A stretch of DNA of 64,000 nucleotides from Rhizobium sp. S152 (GTDB lineage Bacteria; Pseudomonadota; Alphaproteobacteria; Rhizobiales; Rhizobiaceae): assembly GCF_030380735.1 (NCBI RefSeq), contig NZ_JAUDRZ010000030.1:62001-126000 (forward strand), written 5' to 3'. A program made the translations under genes and the position numbers. Below the pieces are notes generated by a model. That model was not told the DNA's origin. It saw nothing but the letters and a program-made list of their open reading frames with translations, and made no database searches. Position 1 is the stretch's first letter, and every line of letters starts with the position of its first letter. Positions 51,334 through 59,920 of this stretch are shown piece after piece.

Positions 51334-52290
51334 CTATTTCCCCGCGAACTTGTCCGTGGCCCGGATCAGCTTGTCGAGGATACCCAGCTCCGAATAGGCA
51401 TGGCCGGCGCCTTCGATCAGATGGAAATCCGCCTTCGGCCACGCCTTGTGCAGCGCCCAGGCATACTTGGCCGGGCAGGGCATGTCGTAGCGGCCCTGGA
51501 CGATCAGGCCGGGAATGTCTTTCAGCTTGTAGGCGTCGCGCAACAGCTGCCCTTCATCCATCCAGCCGCCGTTGACGAAGAAATGGTTCTCGATACGCGC
51601 AAATGCGTAGGCGAACTCGGCATCTTCGAACTTGGCGCTGGTCGAGGGTTCCGGCATCAGCGTGATCGTCTCGCCTTCCCATATGCTCCAGGCCTTGGCG
51701 GCCTCCAGCCGTACAGCCTTGTCTTCATGTGTCAGCCGTCGGTTATAGGCGAGCATCATCTCGTGACGCTCTTCCGGGGCGATCGGCGCGATGAAGCGTT
51801 CCCATTTGTCCGGGAACATCTCGGAGACGCCAAACTGATAATACCAGTCGAGCTCCGGTCGCGTCAGCGTGTAGATGCCGCGCACGATCAGCTCGGACAC
51901 GCGCTCGGGATATTTCTCCGCATAGGCCAGCGCCAGCGTCGAGCCCCAGGACCCGCCGAACACCTGCCACTTCTCGACGCCCGCCATCTCGCGCAGCCGC
52001 TCGATATCGGCGACGAGATGCCAGGTGGTGTTGGCGTTGAGATCCGCATGCGGCGTGGAGCGGCCGCAGCCGCGCTGGTCGAACAGCATGACGTCGTAAA
52101 GATCAGGATCGAACAGCCGGCGATGGGCGGGCGCGATGCCGCCGCCAGGCCCGCCGTGCAGGAACACCGCCGGCTTGGCACCCGGCGTGCCGGATCGTTC
52201 CCAATAGATCACATGGCCGTCGCCGACGTCGAGGTGGCCCGACGCATAGGCTTCGATTTCGGGGTAGAGCGTACGCAGAAGTTCGGTCAT
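51334..52290 (-). CDS. pip: Proline iminopeptidase
   Basis: Pip removes N-terminal proline from peptides. The 318-residue protein is an alpha/beta hydrolase of family S33: the oxyanion loop VFLHGGPGGGIAP, LFDQRGCGRSTPHA, the nucleophile elbow VFGGSWGSTLALAYAEK (Ser114), the cap domain with YYQFGVSEMFPDKWERF, and a late histidine in LIEGAGHAYSEL. Length and motifs match the family closely. The start is fixed by a 4-base ATGA overlap with the stop of the preceding GFA copy 2. A 30-base gap separates it from GFA copy 1. Confidence 0.93.
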   Translation of the reverse strand: MTELLRTLYPEIEAYASGHLDVGDGHVIYWERSGTPGAKPAVFLHGGPGGGIAPAHRRLFDPDLYDVMLFDQRGCGRSTPHADLNANTTWHLVADIERLREMAGVEKWQVFGGSWGSTLALAYAEKYPERVSELIVRGIYTLTRPELDWYYQFGVSEMFPDKWERFIAPIAPEERHEMMLAYNRRLTHEDKAVRLEAAKAWSIWEGETITLMPEPSTSAKFEDAEFAYAFARIENHFFVNGGWMDEGQLLRDAYKLKDIPGLIVQGRYDMPCPAKYAWALHKAWPKADFHLIEGAGHAYSELGILDKLIRATDKFAGK

Positions 52291-52763
52291 ATCTTCACGC
52301 CTTCGGATGGCCACATGGAGGTGTCGTGATCGGGATGCTGGAAGGAGATGATCGCCTCCTGCCGCGCATAGAAATCGGGGTCGGTATGAACAGGCTGGTC
52401 GAAGATCCTCTCGACCCAGGGGAGGCGCGCCTCATAATTCACCTGGATCTGCGGCGCGAGATCGCTGCGGTCGTCGAAGGTGCCGATTGCGAGCTCCAGT
52501 CCGCCGGGATGACGATAAACCATCGGCGTGCCGCAGCTTTTGCAGAAGCCGCGCTCGATATTCACCGAGGACTGGAAATAGGTCGGCTCCCCGCGCGACC
52601 AATCCATGCCATCCTCGGGCGCCGTCACCAGCGCCGAGAAAAACCCGCCGAACTGCTTCTGGCACATGCGGCAATGACAAATTGAGGGACGCCCCAGCTT
52701 GCCGGAGATACGAAAACGCACGGCACCACATTGGCATCCGCCTGTTCGGATAGGTTCGCTCAT
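52287..52763 (-). CDS. GFA/CENP-V family zinc-binding protein (copy 2)
   Basis: A 158-residue paralogue of copies 1, 3 and 4. It opens MSEPIRTGGCQCGAVRFRIS, has SICHCRMCQKQFGGF and RGFCKSCGTPMVY for zinc binding, and ends with FQHPDHDTSMWPSEG. The start ATG 52761-52763 overlaps the copy 3 stop by 4 bases (ATGA), so an ATG seven codons upstream is not used. Its own stop overlaps the pip start in the same way. The reaction is unknown; the name comes from the family. Confidence 0.88.
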   Translation of the reverse strand: MSEPIRTGGCQCGAVRFRISGKLGRPSICHCRMCQKQFGGFFSALVTAPEDGMDWSRGEPTYFQSSVNIERGFCKSCGTPMVYRHPGGLELAIGTFDDRSDLAPQIQVNYEARLPWVERIFDQPVHTDPDFYARQEAIISFQHPDHDTSMWPSEGVKI

Positions 52764-53248
52764 GATGATGCTCCGGTTGGCCATTCGGCCGCGTCATGGT
52801 CGGGGTGTTGATGGTTGCTGGCGGCGATCGCATTTTCGCGATCAGGCGTTTCCTCGTTTGCCTCGACAGGCAGTTGGTCGAGTTCATGGAACCAGGACAT
52901 CTTGCGCCCGGTATTCGACTGCGCCACCGGCTTTACCGCATGTGGATCGTCAAGCGAGCCGAGGACGATGTTGATGAAATCGGCACCTGGAACATCGTAG
53001 AACAAAGGCGTGCCGCATGCGTTGCAAAAGCCGCGACGGACCAGGTCAGAAGAATGAAACCACGTCGGTTGCGCCCTTGTGAGGGTGAATTCGGACTGCC
53101 TCGCGGCGGCAAGCGGCATGAAATAGTTGCCGGATGCCTTCTGACACATGCGGCAGTGGCAAAGATGCGGATAGCCGAGTTCGCCCCCGACCCGGTAACG
53201 AACCGCGCCGCACTGGCACCCCCCGCTCATGGTCTCACCGGCCGTCAT
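52760..53248 (-). CDS. GFA/CENP-V family zinc-binding protein (copy 3)
   Basis: A 162-residue paralogue. It starts MTAGETMSGGCQCGAVRYRV; the other cysteine clusters are LCHCRMCQKASGNYF and RGFCNACGTPLFYDVPG. The tail is HQHPDHDAAEWP, the least conserved of the four in its flanks. ATG 53248 overlaps the copy 4 stop (ATGA). Compared with copies 1, 2 and 4 it has a longer segment before the tail (ENAIAASNH). It has no export signal, so the whole set is probably cytosolic. Confidence 0.88.
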   Translation of the reverse strand: MTAGETMSGGCQCGAVRYRVGGELGYPHLCHCRMCQKASGNYFMPLAAARQSEFTLTRAQPTWFHSSDLVRRGFCNACGTPLFYDVPGADFINIVLGSLDDPHAVKPVAQSNTGRKMSWFHELDQLPVEANEETPDRENAIAASNHQHPDHDAAEWPTGASS

Positions 53249-53724
53249 TGGTGTGGCGCCTCCGGCCATGCGGTCGTGTCGTGGTCGGGATGCTGGTAGG
53301 AGACGAGATCGAGCACGAAGGGCGCCGCCTCCGCATCCTCCTCCGTTTCACGCGCCGGCAGCTCGTGCAGGTGGTCGACGAAGGCTATCTTGCGCTCTGT
53401 TCCGAACTGGATCACCGGTGGCAGCGCCGAGGGATCGTCGAAAGCGCCGGCGGCAATCGCGATGCCGTCTGGAGCCTCATAGGTCAGCGGCGTGCCGCAA
53501 TCGGGGCAGAAGCCGCGTTCGACGACGTTCGACGACCGGAACCGCTTGCGCTCCCCCCGCGTCCATTCGAGTTCCGCGCCGCGCACCGATACCAGCGGCG
53601 CATAATAGGCACCGAACGCCTTCTGGCACATGCGGCAATGACAGATCGAGGAGTCCTTGAGCGTGCCCTGGACCCGGAAGCGGATTGCTCCGCACTGGCA
53701 GCCGCCGGTGTAGGTCGAGGTCAT
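53245..53724 (-). CDS. GFA/CENP-V family zinc-binding protein (copy 4)
   Basis: A 159-residue paralogue, first translated of the four. It starts MTSTYTGGCQCGAIRFRVQG, with ICHCRMCQKAFGAYYAPL and RGFCPDCGTPLTYEAPDG, and ends YQHPDHDTTAWPEAPHQ. All zinc-ligand cysteines are kept, so there is no sign of decay. Its ATG overlaps the DUF559 stop by 4 bases. The copies are diverged well beyond a recent duplication, judging from their linker regions. Confidence 0.88.
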   Translation of the reverse strand: MTSTYTGGCQCGAIRFRVQGTLKDSSICHCRMCQKAFGAYYAPLVSVRGAELEWTRGERKRFRSSNVVERGFCPDCGTPLTYEAPDGIAIAAGAFDDPSALPPVIQFGTERKIAFVDHLHELPARETEEDAEAAPFVLDLVSYQHPDHDTTAWPEAPHQ

Positions 53725-54089
53725 GATGCGTGCTTTCCTAAGATCGCGAGGATATGCAGGCAGACGTTGTCGATGTCGCGGAGAACGTCGTCGTTCCAGA
53801 AGCGGATGACGGTCCAGCCAGCGGACTCAAGATTGTATGTTCTAACTAAGTCGTAATCCGCGTTCGCCTTCGCTGCGTGTTGCGATCCGTCGAGTTCGAC
53901 GATCAGGCGATGCGAGGGACGGGCGAAATCGACGATGTAGCCAGCGATCGGCAATTGTCGCCGGAAACTCAGCCCCATCAATCTATGGGCACGCAGCGCG
54001 TTCCAGAGTTTGAGTTCGGCATCGGTGAGGGCCTTGCGCATGCGCTTGGCGTTGGCGCGCCGCTGTGGCGGGATGGGGGCATGTGGCAT
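53721..54089 (-). CDS. DUF559 nuclease-like protein (endonuclease-fold)
   Basis: A 122-residue protein of the DUF559 family, which has a PD-(D/E)XK/Vsr-like nuclease fold. The core is visible: RANAKRMRKALTDAELKLWN, LMGLSFRRQLPIAGYIVDFA, then the catalytic-type strand RLIVELDGSQHA and GWTVIRFWNDDVLRDIDNVC. MPHAPIPPQRR at ATG 54087-54089 is the start because AAGGAGCATGCC precedes it; 88 further open codons upstream are made of the repeat. DUF559 proteins are frequent in rhizobia, but their role is unknown. It is the first gene of the GFA operon. Confidence 0.87.
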   Translation of the reverse strand: MPHAPIPPQRRANAKRMRKALTDAELKLWNALRAHRLMGLSFRRQLPIAGYIVDFARPSHRLIVELDGSQHAAKANADYDLVRTYNLESAGWTVIRFWNDDVLRDIDNVCLHILAILGKHAS

Positions 54090-54123
54090 GGCATGCTCCT
54101 TCGCTGCCGTGGTGGGCGCGTTA

Positions 54124-54307
54124 CCCCCCTCTGTCCTGCCGGACATCTCCCCCTCACGGGGGGAGATCGGAGTGTGGCGATGTTTTGCTACACCGCCAAC
54201 TCCAAGAATATGGGGGCTCTTTGCGCTTAGGCTGATGGCTGGCGCAATTGGCGCGCCCAGCCGATCTCCCCCCTTGAGGAGGAGATGCCCGGCAGGGCAG
54301 AGGAGGG
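54124..54307. repeat. Long inverted repeat between cysS and the DUF559 operon
   Basis: The left arm is 54124-54170 and the right arm 54261-54307. They are inverted copies of about 47 bases with about five differences, built from CCCTCTGTCCTGCCGGACAT, CTCCCCCTCACGGGGG and GAGATCGG blocks. The spacer of 90 bases shows no coding sign. The right arm ends 28 bases from the cysS stop codon, so it could also serve as that gene's terminator structure. Confidence 0.8.
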
Positions 54308-54334
54308 TATCGCAAGCCGCAGCGCTGACCATGA

Positions 54335-55723
54335 CTACCGCTTCACCTCCCAAGTCGTCACCCGCGCCCCAGTCGCATCCTTGCCATCCTTCAACTGGAT
54401 CCCCTCCGCGAGCAGCGTGTCGCGAATCTTGTCCGCCTCGGCGAAGTTCTTGCCGTTGAGCAGTTCCAGCCGCGCCTTGACGCGCCGGTCGATCTCGATC
54501 GCTACCGCTTCGTCGATCTCGGCCACCTCCGGTCGCAGGCCGAGCAGTTCGGCGCTAGCGGCGAAGGTTGCCGGATCGCCGGCGTGGGCGAGCGCGTGCA
54601 GGGCCTGGACGGCGGCGACGGTGTTGAGGTCGTCGGAGAGCGCGTTGATGACGGATGCCGCGGGTGCCGCATTGCCGGGCTCGGCGGCCGGCCACTTGGC
54701 CAGCAGGCGTTCGGCTTCTTCCAACCGCTTGACCGAAAAGTCGATCGGCTCGCGGTAATGCGTCATCAGCATGGCAAGACGCAGCACTTCGCCCGGCCAA
54801 ATACGTCCGCCGAATTTTTCCGTCGCCAGCAATTCGTTGATCGTGACGAAATTGCCTTCGGACTTCGACATCTTTCGGCCTTCGACCTGCACGAAGCCGT
54901 TGTGCATCCAGACGTTTGCCATCACCTCGGTGCCATGAGCGCAGCGCGACTGGGCGATCTCGTTCTCGTGATGCGGGAAGATCAGGTCGAGCCCGCCGCC
55001 ATGAATATCGAAGACGTCGCCGAGATAGCGCTGGCTCATCGCCGAGCACTCGATGTGCCAGCCCGGACGACCGCGGCCCCACGGGCTTTCCCAGCCGGGC
55101 TCGTTGTCGCTGGAGGCCTTCCAGAGAACGAAATCGCTCGGGTTCTTCTTGTGGGCGTCGACGGCGATGCGGGCGCCCGCCTGCTGCTCGTCGAGCGGCC
55201 GCTTCGACAGCTGTCCGTAGTCGGCCATCGACTTCGTGTCGAACAGCACTTCGCCTTCCGCCTCATAGGCGTGGCCACGCGCGATCAGCTGTTCGATAAT
55301 CTCGATCATCTGCGCGATGTTGTCCGTCGCACGCGGCTCGACGGAAGGCTCAAGGCAGCCGAGCGCCGCCACGTCCTCGTGAAACTGCCGCGCCGTCTTT
55401 TCCGTTACGGCGTGGATCGCGTCGTTCAGCGGCAGGTGCGGATGGTCCCTGAGCGCCCGGGCGTTGATCTTGTCGTCGACGTCGGTGATGTTGCGCGCAT
55501 AGGTGACGTGGTCGGCGCCATAGACATGCTTCAGCAACCGGAACAGCACGTCGAAGACGATGACGGGACGGGCGTTGCCGATATGGGCGAAGTCGTAGAC
55601 CGTGGGTCCGCAGACATACATGCGCACGTTCTTGGCGTCGATCGGCGCAAAGGCTGCCTTTTCGCGCGTCAGCGTGTTGTACAGCTTGAGTTCCGGCGTC
55701 GTGGCTTCCAGCTGGCCGCCCAT
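54335..55723 (-). CDS. cysS: Cysteinyl-tRNA synthetase
   Basis: CysS charges tRNA-Cys. The 462-residue class Ia synthetase has the zinc-site cysteine C38 in MYVCGPTVYDFAHIGNARP, the HIGH-type HIGN motif at residues 47-50, the zinc histidine region in GGGLDLIFPHHENE, and KMSKSEGN at about residues 282-289. The C-terminal helical anticodon domain (residues from about 345; SDDLNTVAAVQALHALAH) is complete. Its length is normal for bacterial CysS. GGGAGAATAG precedes the start. It is upstream of, but separated by a repeat from, the GFA operon. Confidence 0.97.
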   Translation of the reverse strand: MGGQLEATTPELKLYNTLTREKAAFAPIDAKNVRMYVCGPTVYDFAHIGNARPVIVFDVLFRLLKHVYGADHVTYARNITDVDDKINARALRDHPHLPLNDAIHAVTEKTARQFHEDVAALGCLEPSVEPRATDNIAQMIEIIEQLIARGHAYEAEGEVLFDTKSMADYGQLSKRPLDEQQAGARIAVDAHKKNPSDFVLWKASSDNEPGWESPWGRGRPGWHIECSAMSQRYLGDVFDIHGGGLDLIFPHHENEIAQSRCAHGTEVMANVWMHNGFVQVEGRKMSKSEGNFVTINELLATEKFGGRIWPGEVLRLAMLMTHYREPIDFSVKRLEEAERLLAKWPAAEPGNAAPAASVINALSDDLNTVAAVQALHALAHAGDPATFAASAELLGLRPEVAEIDEAVAIEIDRRVKARLELLNGKNFAEADKIRDTLLAEGIQLKDGKDATGARVTTWEVKR

Positions 55724-56007
55724 GTCTATTCTCCCAAAATGCTATGATCCGAAAAACACATCGCGGCCGGCGGGCCGGGGCGTTTCTCATCTTGGGTGTC
55801 TGGGAGACGAAAACGGCCAGGCCAGCGAGCGCGCTAGCGAATAATCTTCCGGCAGATAATGCAGGTAACCGTTTTCATGGCGGGTTTTATGGCGCGGGTT
55901 TGAACTTTGGTCAAGGGGGCCATGCGGTGTCGTGGTCTTGCCGAGACGCCCTTTTGCCGACGCAAAGCTCTTCTATCGCCAAAGGCTTATTGGAGCGGGG
56001 GGCAACT

Positions 56008-56739
56008 ATGCGGAAGTCGAGATGGGTGCCGGCCATAATCGCCGGCGTGGCAGTGATCGCCTGCGCGGCCTATCTCGGCTATACCGGCGGCATGCTTCGC
56101 TTCAACATCCCATCGCTTCGCGACTATCCGATCCAGGGCATCGACGTCAGCCACCATCAGGGGGCGATCGATTGGGCGCGGGTGGCAGCACAACCCAATG
56201 TCCGTTTCGTCATCATGAAAGCGACCGAAGGCGGCGACCACCGCGACACGCGCTTCGCCGAGAACTGGCAGGCCGCCAAAGAGGCCGGCCTCGTCAGGGG
56301 CGCGTACCATTTCTTCACCTTCTGCCGGCCGGGCAGGGATCAGGCGCGGAATGTCCTGGCGGCGGTGCCGAAAGAGGCGGGAACGCTGCCGGTCGCGATC
56401 GACCTCGAATTCGTTGGCAACTGCCCCAAGGTGCCGACACTCGACGAGATTTCCGCTGAGGTCACGGCCTTCATGGACGAGCTGAAGCCGACCTTCCCGG
56501 AAGAGCCGATCTTCTACGTCACGCGGGAATTCTTCGACAAATACCTGAAGGGCAACGAGGATCGCTTCCCCGCCCATGCGCTGTGGCTGCGCAGCGTCTT
56601 TGAGGAGCCGCGGCAGCAGGGATGCGAGGACTGGTCGATCTGGCAGTTCGCGGATAACGGCGCGATCGATGGCATAGAAGGCCCTGTCGATCTCAATGCC
56701 TTCTGCCCGTCCGACCGGAAATTTGCTGAATTGTTCTGA
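56008..56739 (+). CDS. Glycoside hydrolase family 25 lysozyme
   Basis: A 243-residue muramidase. A single N-terminal hydrophobic segment (VPAIIAGVAVIACAAYLG) anchors or exports it. The GH25 catalytic domain has IQGIDVSHHQGAIDWARV with its catalytic Asp, FVIMKATEGGDH, GAYHFFTFCRPG, and LPVAIDLEFVGNCPKVP with the catalytic Asp and Glu, then WSIWQFADNGAIDGIEG. ATG 56008 is set by TTGGAGCGGGGGGC upstream; the frame is open for 88 more codons without a ribosome site. A cell-wall turnover role is inferred. Confidence 0.9.
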   Translation: MRKSRWVPAIIAGVAVIACAAYLGYTGGMLRFNIPSLRDYPIQGIDVSHHQGAIDWARVAAQPNVRFVIMKATEGGDHRDTRFAENWQAAKEAGLVRGAYHFFTFCRPGRDQARNVLAAVPKEAGTLPVAIDLEFVGNCPKVPTLDEISAEVTAFMDELKPTFPEEPIFYVTREFFDKYLKGNEDRFPAHALWLRSVFEEPRQQGCEDWSIWQFADNGAIDGIEGPVDLNAFCPSDRKFAELF

Positions 56740-56751
56740 GCGGGCGGATGC

Positions 56752-57492
56752 CTATTCCGGCATCCGGTAGCCGACGAGCTTGTTCTCGCGCACGATGAAC
56801 AGCTTGCCGGTCTCGGTATAATCGGGAGCGAGAAGCGGCATCATTGCCTTTGCCACCTCGGACGGATGCGGCAGCGTCTCCGGATTTTCGCCCGGAACCG
56901 CCTGCGCGCGCATGGCGGTGCGGGTTGCGCCCGGATCGACGCTGGTGATGCGCAGCGGCGTATTCTCGCTCTCGCCGGCCCATGTCCGCGACAGCGCCTC
57001 GACGGCGGCCTTGGATGCGGAGTAAGCACCCCAGAACGGTCGGCAGCGATGGGCGGCGGCCGAAGACAGGATGATCGCGCGTCCGGCCTCGGAGCGCGTC
57101 AGCAGCGGATCAACCGAGCGGATCAGGCGCCACGTGGCCGTGACGTTGATCGTCATGACCTTCTCGAATACTTTCGCTTCGATGTGGCCAATCGGCGAGA
57201 TCACGCCAAGCACGCCGGCATTGGCGACGAGAATGTCGAGCTTGCCCCAGCGTTCGAAGATCGAGGCGCCGAGCGCGTCGATGGCGTTCATGTCGGCGAG
57301 GTCGAAGGGAACGAGCGTGGCCGAGCCGCCGGCTGCCTTGATGGCGTCGTCGAGATCCTCGAGCCCACCAACAGTGCGGGCGCATGCGATCACATGAGCG
57401 CCGGCCTTCGCCAATTCCAGTGCCGTGAAGTAGCCGATACCGCGCGACGCCCCGGTGACGAGTGCGACCTTGCCGCTAAGATTGACGCTCAT
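56752..57492 (-). CDS. SDR-family NAD(P)-dependent oxidoreductase
   Basis: A 246-residue classical short-chain dehydrogenase. Cofactor motif TGASRGIGYFTALELAKAG is at residues 14-32, DLADMNAID and NAGVLG follow, the catalytic serine is in ILSSAAAH, and the YxxxK pair is in AYSASKAAVEAL. The substrate-loop sequence is not diagnostic, so the substrate is unknown. It is the last gene of the run that starts at dnaB, 74 bases after purF on the same strand. It is convergent with the GH25 gene, 12 bases away. Confidence 0.9.
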   Translation of the reverse strand: MSVNLSGKVALVTGASRGIGYFTALELAKAGAHVIACARTVGGLEDLDDAIKAAGGSATLVPFDLADMNAIDALGASIFERWGKLDILVANAGVLGVISPIGHIEAKVFEKVMTINVTATWRLIRSVDPLLTRSEAGRAIILSSAAAHRCRPFWGAYSASKAAVEALSRTWAGESENTPLRITSVDPGATRTAMRAQAVPGENPETLPHPSEVAKAMMPLLAPDYTETGKLFIVRENKLVGYRMPE

Positions 57493-57566
57493 GTTGCCCT
57501 GTTCCGTATTCGCGGGGAGACGAGGGGCGGTATGGCCCCTCGATGAAGAGTCGGATGTTGCCGGGC

Positions 57567-59057
57567 TCAGCCGTTGCTGGCCATGACGGCAAGCTTGCGC
57601 ACGTTGCTGGTGCTGTCCTGATCGAGCAGGCGGGTCGGGTACTCGCCGGTGAAGTAGTGATCGGTGAACTGCGGGCTGGCGGCGTCACGGCTTTCGCCGC
57701 CGACGGCGCGATAGAGACCGTCAATCGACAGGAACTCGAGCGAGTCCGCGCCGATATAGTCGCACATGGCCTTCAGGCTCGAATACTGGTTGGCCAGCAG
57801 CTTGTCCGCGTCGGGCGTATCGATGCCATAGAAATCGGGGAAGTAGATCATCGGGCTGGCGACGCGGATATGCACTTCCTTGGCGCCGGCATCGCGGATC
57901 ATCTGCACGATCTTCAGCGAGGTCGTGCCGCGCACGATCGAATCGTCGACCAGCACCACCCGCTTGCCTTCGATCATCGCCCGGTTGGCGGAGTGCTTGA
58001 GCTTCACGCCGAAGGCGCGGATCTGTTGCGTCGGCTCGATGAAGGTACGGCCGACATAGTGGTTGCGGATGATGCCGTATTCGAAAGGAATGCCGCTTGC
58101 CTGCGCGAAACCGAGCGCGGCCGGCGTGCCGCCATCAGGCACCGGTACGACGACGTCGGCCTCGACGGGTGCTTCCTTGGCGAGGTTGATGCCCATGTTC
58201 TTACGGGCGACATAGACGCTACGACCGCCGACGACAGAATCGGGGCGGGCGAAATAGACATACTCGAACAGGCAGAGGCGTTCCGGCTTCTGCTGATCGG
58301 CCTTGCGGGAATCGATGGTGATCGAGCCGTCTGGCTGGATCTCGCAGATGATCACTTCGCCGTTCTCGACATCGCGAATGTATTTCGCGCCGATGATGTC
58401 GAGCGCGCAGGTCTCGGAACAGAAGATCGGCTTGCCGTCGAGTTCGCCCATGACGAGGGGACGGATACCGATCGGGTCGCGCGCGGCGATCAGCTTCGTG
58501 CGGGTCATCGCCAGCATCGAGTAACCGCCTTCCATCTGCCGGATGGCGTCGATGAAGCGGTCGGAGGACGAGGTCTGCTTGGAGCGGGCGATCAGGTGCA
58601 GCACGACTTCGGTATCCGACGTCGCCTGGAAGATGGCGCCATCGGCGATTAGCATGCGCCGCATCGTCAGGCCGTTGGTGAAGTTGCCGTTATGGGCAAC
58701 CGCGATGCCGCCGACCTCCAGTTCTGCAAACAGCGGCTGCACGTTGCGCAGCGCCACTTCGCCGGTCGTGGAATAGCGTGTGTGGCCGATCGAGATGAAG
58801 CCCGGGAGCTTCGCCAGCGTTGCGGGATCGGTGTAGTGATCGCCAACGAGGCCCATGCGCTTTTCGGTATGGAACTGCTTGCCGTCGAAGGTGACGATGC
58901 CGGCCGCTTCCTGTCCGCGATGCTGCAGGGCATGCAGCCCCAGCGCCGTCAGCGTGGCGCCATCAGGATGTCCGAGGAAGCCGAAAACACCGCATTCCTC
59001 GTGCAGCGTATCGCCATCGAGTTCGTCGTTCAGCGTGGAGGAATGGGACTGGTTCAT
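57567..59057 (-). CDS. purF: Amidophosphoribosyltransferase
   Basis: PurF makes phosphoribosylamine from PRPP and glutamine, the first step of purine synthesis. The 496-residue protein has a short propeptide, then the N-terminal nucleophile C22 in HEECGVFGFLGH, and glutaminase parts GHTRYSTTG and AVAHNGNFTN. The phosphoribosyltransferase domain shows CLFEYVYFARPDSVVGG, VVPVPDGGTPAALGFA and the PRPP loop VVLVDDSIVRGTTS. Processing to free Cys22 is expected from the family. cvpA is 146 bases upstream, the usual cvpA-purF order. Confidence 0.96.
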   Translation of the reverse strand: MNQSHSSTLNDELDGDTLHEECGVFGFLGHPDGATLTALGLHALQHRGQEAAGIVTFDGKQFHTEKRMGLVGDHYTDPATLAKLPGFISIGHTRYSTTGEVALRNVQPLFAELEVGGIAVAHNGNFTNGLTMRRMLIADGAIFQATSDTEVVLHLIARSKQTSSSDRFIDAIRQMEGGYSMLAMTRTKLIAARDPIGIRPLVMGELDGKPIFCSETCALDIIGAKYIRDVENGEVIICEIQPDGSITIDSRKADQQKPERLCLFEYVYFARPDSVVGGRSVYVARKNMGINLAKEAPVEADVVVPVPDGGTPAALGFAQASGIPFEYGIIRNHYVGRTFIEPTQQIRAFGVKLKHSANRAMIEGKRVVLVDDSIVRGTTSLKIVQMIRDAGAKEVHIRVASPMIYFPDFYGIDTPDADKLLANQYSSLKAMCDYIGADSLEFLSIDGLYRAVGGESRDAASPQFTDHYFTGEYPTRLLDQDSTSNVRKLAVMASNG

Positions 59058-59203
59058 TGATGCGGGCCTTTGCTCTCACAAGAATGGTATGGCACTTCCG
59101 AAAACGGCGTAGGCCCGGCGGAACCTGTGCTCGGCCGGACCTTTACTGTCGTCCCCCTCAAATGGCAACTGCCATAGGCTGGGTCAAGCTGTTGAACACT
59201 GCG

Positions 59204-59827
59204 TCAATTCGACGGCTGCTGTGCACCATCGGCAGGGGCGGGCGCGGCATCTTCCGCCGGCGCCTGATCCGAAGCCGGCGCATTGCCGTTCTCCGTAGTG
59301 CCGCCCTGCGGCTGAATTTTGTTCTCTACCGTCGCCCTGATCATCTGCGCGAATTCCGAAGGCAGAACCGACTGCAGCTTGACCACCATGGAATCCAGGA
59401 ACGGCTTCGACTTGGCGTTGTTCACCCAGGCTGCACCGTGGTCCGCAACCAGCCAGTTCCAGAAAGCCGTGGCGACGACGAGCAGAAGTATGCCTCTTGC
59501 GGCACCAAACAGAAAGCCCAAAGTGCGGTCGAGCGCGCCGATGCGGCTGTCGATGATGAAGTCAGCGATCTTCATGGTGATGAAGGAAATGACGATCAGC
59601 GCGACCAGGAATACGACAGCGGCCGAACCGACGATCGCGATGCGGTCGTCATCGGTGTACTTCTTGGCGTAGGGCACGAGGTAGGGGTAAAAATAGTAGG
59701 CTGCGGCAGCCGAGCCGCCCCAGCTTGCGATCGAGAGCACTTCGCGGGAGAAACCGCGCACCATGGCGAGCACGGCGGAAAAAAGCACGACGCCGATGAC
59801 AATACCGTCGAAAATCGTAATGGGCAT
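59204..59827 (-). CDS. cvpA: CvpA family protein
   Basis: A 207-residue inner-membrane protein with four helices: FDGIVIGVVLFSAVLAMVRG, WGGSAAAAYYFYPYLVPYAK, IVGSAAVVFLVALIVISFIT and FGAARGILLLVVATAFWNW. This is the CvpA/colicin V production protein family. The C-terminal 40 residues are proline- and alanine-rich and likely exposed. CvpA is placed before purF in many proteobacteria, as here, and affects envelope stress or colicin V export in enterobacteria. The role in rhizobia is not known. Confidence 0.92.
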   Translation of the reverse strand: MPITIFDGIVIGVVLFSAVLAMVRGFSREVLSIASWGGSAAAAYYFYPYLVPYAKKYTDDDRIAIVGSAAVVFLVALIVISFITMKIADFIIDSRIGALDRTLGFLFGAARGILLLVVATAFWNWLVADHGAAWVNNAKSKPFLDSMVVKLQSVLPSEFAQMIRATVENKIQPQGGTTENGNAPASDQAPAEDAAPAPADGAQQPSN

Positions 59828-59920
59828 ATAAATCCAACTCCAGGACGGCCGCCAATTCGCAGCTCAGTCGCGCCTCATTGCGTGCATCCTATATCATCAC
59901 CCGATACGGCGATGAAAGGA

